64,000 nucleotides of DNA from JABCZS01 sp041660525 (lineage in GTDB: Bacteria > Pseudomonadota > Gammaproteobacteria > JABCZS01), in NCBI GenBank assembly GCA_041660525.1, contig JBAZWD010000003.1:1-64000 (forward strand), read 5' to 3'. The notes below the pieces were generated by a model that worked only from the letters and a program-made list of their open reading frames with translations, searched no databases and was not told the origin of the DNA. This document shows positions 63,062 to 64,000 of this stretch, one piece after another. The position numbers and the translations under genes are program-made. Position 1 is the stretch's first letter; each line of letters begins with the position of its first letter.

Positions 63062-63715
63062 TTACGCCCCTGTTAATATTTCTACGACATGAGCAATGTG
63101 CGCGTTATTATCATCGCGCACTATTGTATTACTGCGACCGTAAAGTATTTGCCCCAATTCGCATTTTAAATTCTGCTCTAATTGTTGATCGCAAGTTACT
63201 TTAAAATAGCGTGTATTAATACTGTGCGTCTGCACTTTATTTTCTAGTAATAGATTTCCAAAAGGTGTCTCACCGATTCGCACACCTTCAATAACAGTTT
63301 GCGGCAAGGCATTAAAATCAATAGAAATCAAACCTAATTCCACGACCCTACTTTCATTAAGCGTATCTGCAAGCAACGCGTTATCACGTTGCCCATTTTT
63401 GTCCACTATCATAATAATCGCACGGTAGAATTGATTTTGCTCAAGGTCTTCATCAATATGCAAAGGCGCGCGAATTTTTGGCGTGCGTTGATAATAATCA
63501 GCTATCGCTGTAGTTAACAAAGGCTGTGTTAATATAGATTTTTGCATGGCTGGCAAATCAGATTTTTGTACATAAACCAAATTTGGCCATTGTGATTCCG
63601 GAATATTTTCTTTAGTGAAAAATGTGGTTAAGGGTTCCAATTCTTTTGCACTCCAATCAAGATTACTTGCTGATACTTGCGCCGTGAATAAAGCGATATA
63701 TAGTAATAAACGCAT
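63062..63715 (-). CDS. Secreted protein with chorismate-lyase-like C-terminal pattern
   Basis: This 217-residue protein has a signal peptide (about 1-16, ending QVSA). The second half resembles the UbiC/UTRA fold: SRVVELGLISIDF, RIGETPFGNLLLENKVQT (compare the KLGxTPLGxxLF block of chorismate lyase) and a final ILYGRSNTIV...HVVEIL. A conserved Glu is in the last strand. UbiC is cytosolic, so a secreted version would be odd. The assignment is by eye and tentative. It is convergent with rne. Confidence 0.5.
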   Translation of the reverse strand: MRLLLYIALFTAQVSASNLDWSAKELEPLTTFFTKENIPESQWPNLVYVQKSDLPAMQKSILTQPLLTTAIADYYQRTPKIRAPLHIDEDLEQNQFYRAIIMIVDKNGQRDNALLADTLNESRVVELGLISIDFNALPQTVIEGVRIGETPFGNLLLENKVQTHSINTRYFKVTCDQQLEQNLKCELGQILYGRSNTIVRDDNNAHIAHVVEILTGA

Positions 63716-63784
63716 ATACCCCCTAGTGACAGTTACTTAACTATGTTAAAATAAGAAACTGCTATACCTGTAGGGAAATAACTT

Positions 63785-64000
63785 ATGATAACCCGAATTT
63801 TAACCGGCGATCCTATACTCGATGCCTTTGATAGGTTTGCAAGGTATTTGGCTACTCATTCTCCAACCTATCTGCGCGATATCGCCCAAGCACCTCATTA
63901 TATGGCAAAATTCAATGTTAATGCGAATATAGTTAAAAGTTTTAGAGAAGATTCCGTTGTGAAAAATAAAGAATTTTACTCTGAGCTACGAAATTTTTAC
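63785..64000 (+). CDS. Start of an uncharacterised protein, cut by the window end
   Basis: An ATG at 63785, with AGGG about 9 bp upstream and an extended -10 TGC-TATACC at 63760-63768, opens 72 codons that run off the window. The residues (MITRILTGDPILDAFDRFAR...) are soluble and match no family I know. Confidence 0.55.
   Translation, partial: MITRILTGDPILDAFDRFARYLATHSPTYLRDIAQAPHYMAKFNVNANIVKSFREDSVVKNKEFYSELRNFY

Overview
The window comes from an AT-rich gammaproteobacterial chromosome, most likely a member of Legionellales or a similar host-associated lineage. This placement is inferred from three things. The housekeeping blocks have gammaproteobacterial order (ribF-ileS-lspA, accD-folC, pstSCAB-phoU, rluC-HAD-sppA, an RNase E type gene). 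Codon use is AT-rich. Scattered among the housekeeping genes are eukaryote-like, effector-type proteins: a TcdA/TcdB-like glycosyltransferase, a Ser/Thr kinase, a Fic protein, a PP2C-like phosphatase and several lineage-specific coiled-coil or membrane proteins. No rRNA, tRNA, CRISPR array, prophage or intact transposon was seen.

Layout. 1-6.6 kb (minus strand): the start of a YggU/DUF167 gene, a GNAT acetyltransferase, a SulP anion transporter, a type III polyketide synthase, a toxin-type glycosyltransferase bracketed by an 84-bp direct repeat, a small membrane protein and a Fic/winged-helix protein whose promoter sits inside a large palindrome. 6.6-19 kb: mixed envelope and transport genes (Spy-like periplasmic protein, LtrA, DUF1328, NRAMP-like, AI-2E family, LysE family), a Ser/Thr kinase, an OXA-type beta-lactamase overlapping an acyltransferase, DUF3011 and lipoprotein genes, a tRNA-dihydrouridine synthase, a polysaccharide deacetylase, a REPIN-like inverted repeat and a DEAD-box helicase with a 57-bp tandem repeat.

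19.1-31.9 kb is a tightly packed 14-gene aromatic amino-acid block, read on the minus strand: trpR-trpE-trpG-trpD-trpC-trpF-trpB-trpA-DAHP synthase-pheA-aroA-aroK-aroC-aroB. No internal gap exceeds 11 bp and most junctions overlap. It converts erythrose-4-P and PEP through most of the shikimate route to chorismate, then to tryptophan and phenylpyruvate. AroE and the dehydroquinase are not in the window. The repressor gene trpR comes first, behind a palindrome overlapping a candidate promoter, so tryptophan may control the whole block.

32-43.3 kb: an autoregulated-looking TetR gene, an orphan soluble histidine kinase overlapping tail-to-tail with the PP2C-like gene, folC-accD, and a plus-strand run of accessory genes (coiled-coil protein, dicarboxylate-type symporter, family III CoA-transferase, two small unknown proteins). 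43.3-53 kb: lspA, ileS, ribF, a DUF4143 ATPase and the phosphate-uptake operon pstSCAB-phoU. 53-64 kb: S1/P1 nuclease, LpxO-like hydroxylase, BrnQ, SppA, HAD, RluC, a two-gene unit of an outer-membrane barrel and a secreted thaumatin-like protein, an RNase E/G gene with a structured leader, a secreted protein resembling chorismate lyase, and the start of an unknown gene.

The points most worth a second look are the repeat-bracketed glycosyltransferase, the thaumatin-like protein, the trpR-led aromatic supraoperon, the PP2C-like protein with a displaced DGHG motif, the palindrome-embedded promoters, the REPIN and the rne leader. I did not find a clearly new multi-gene defence or mobile system.
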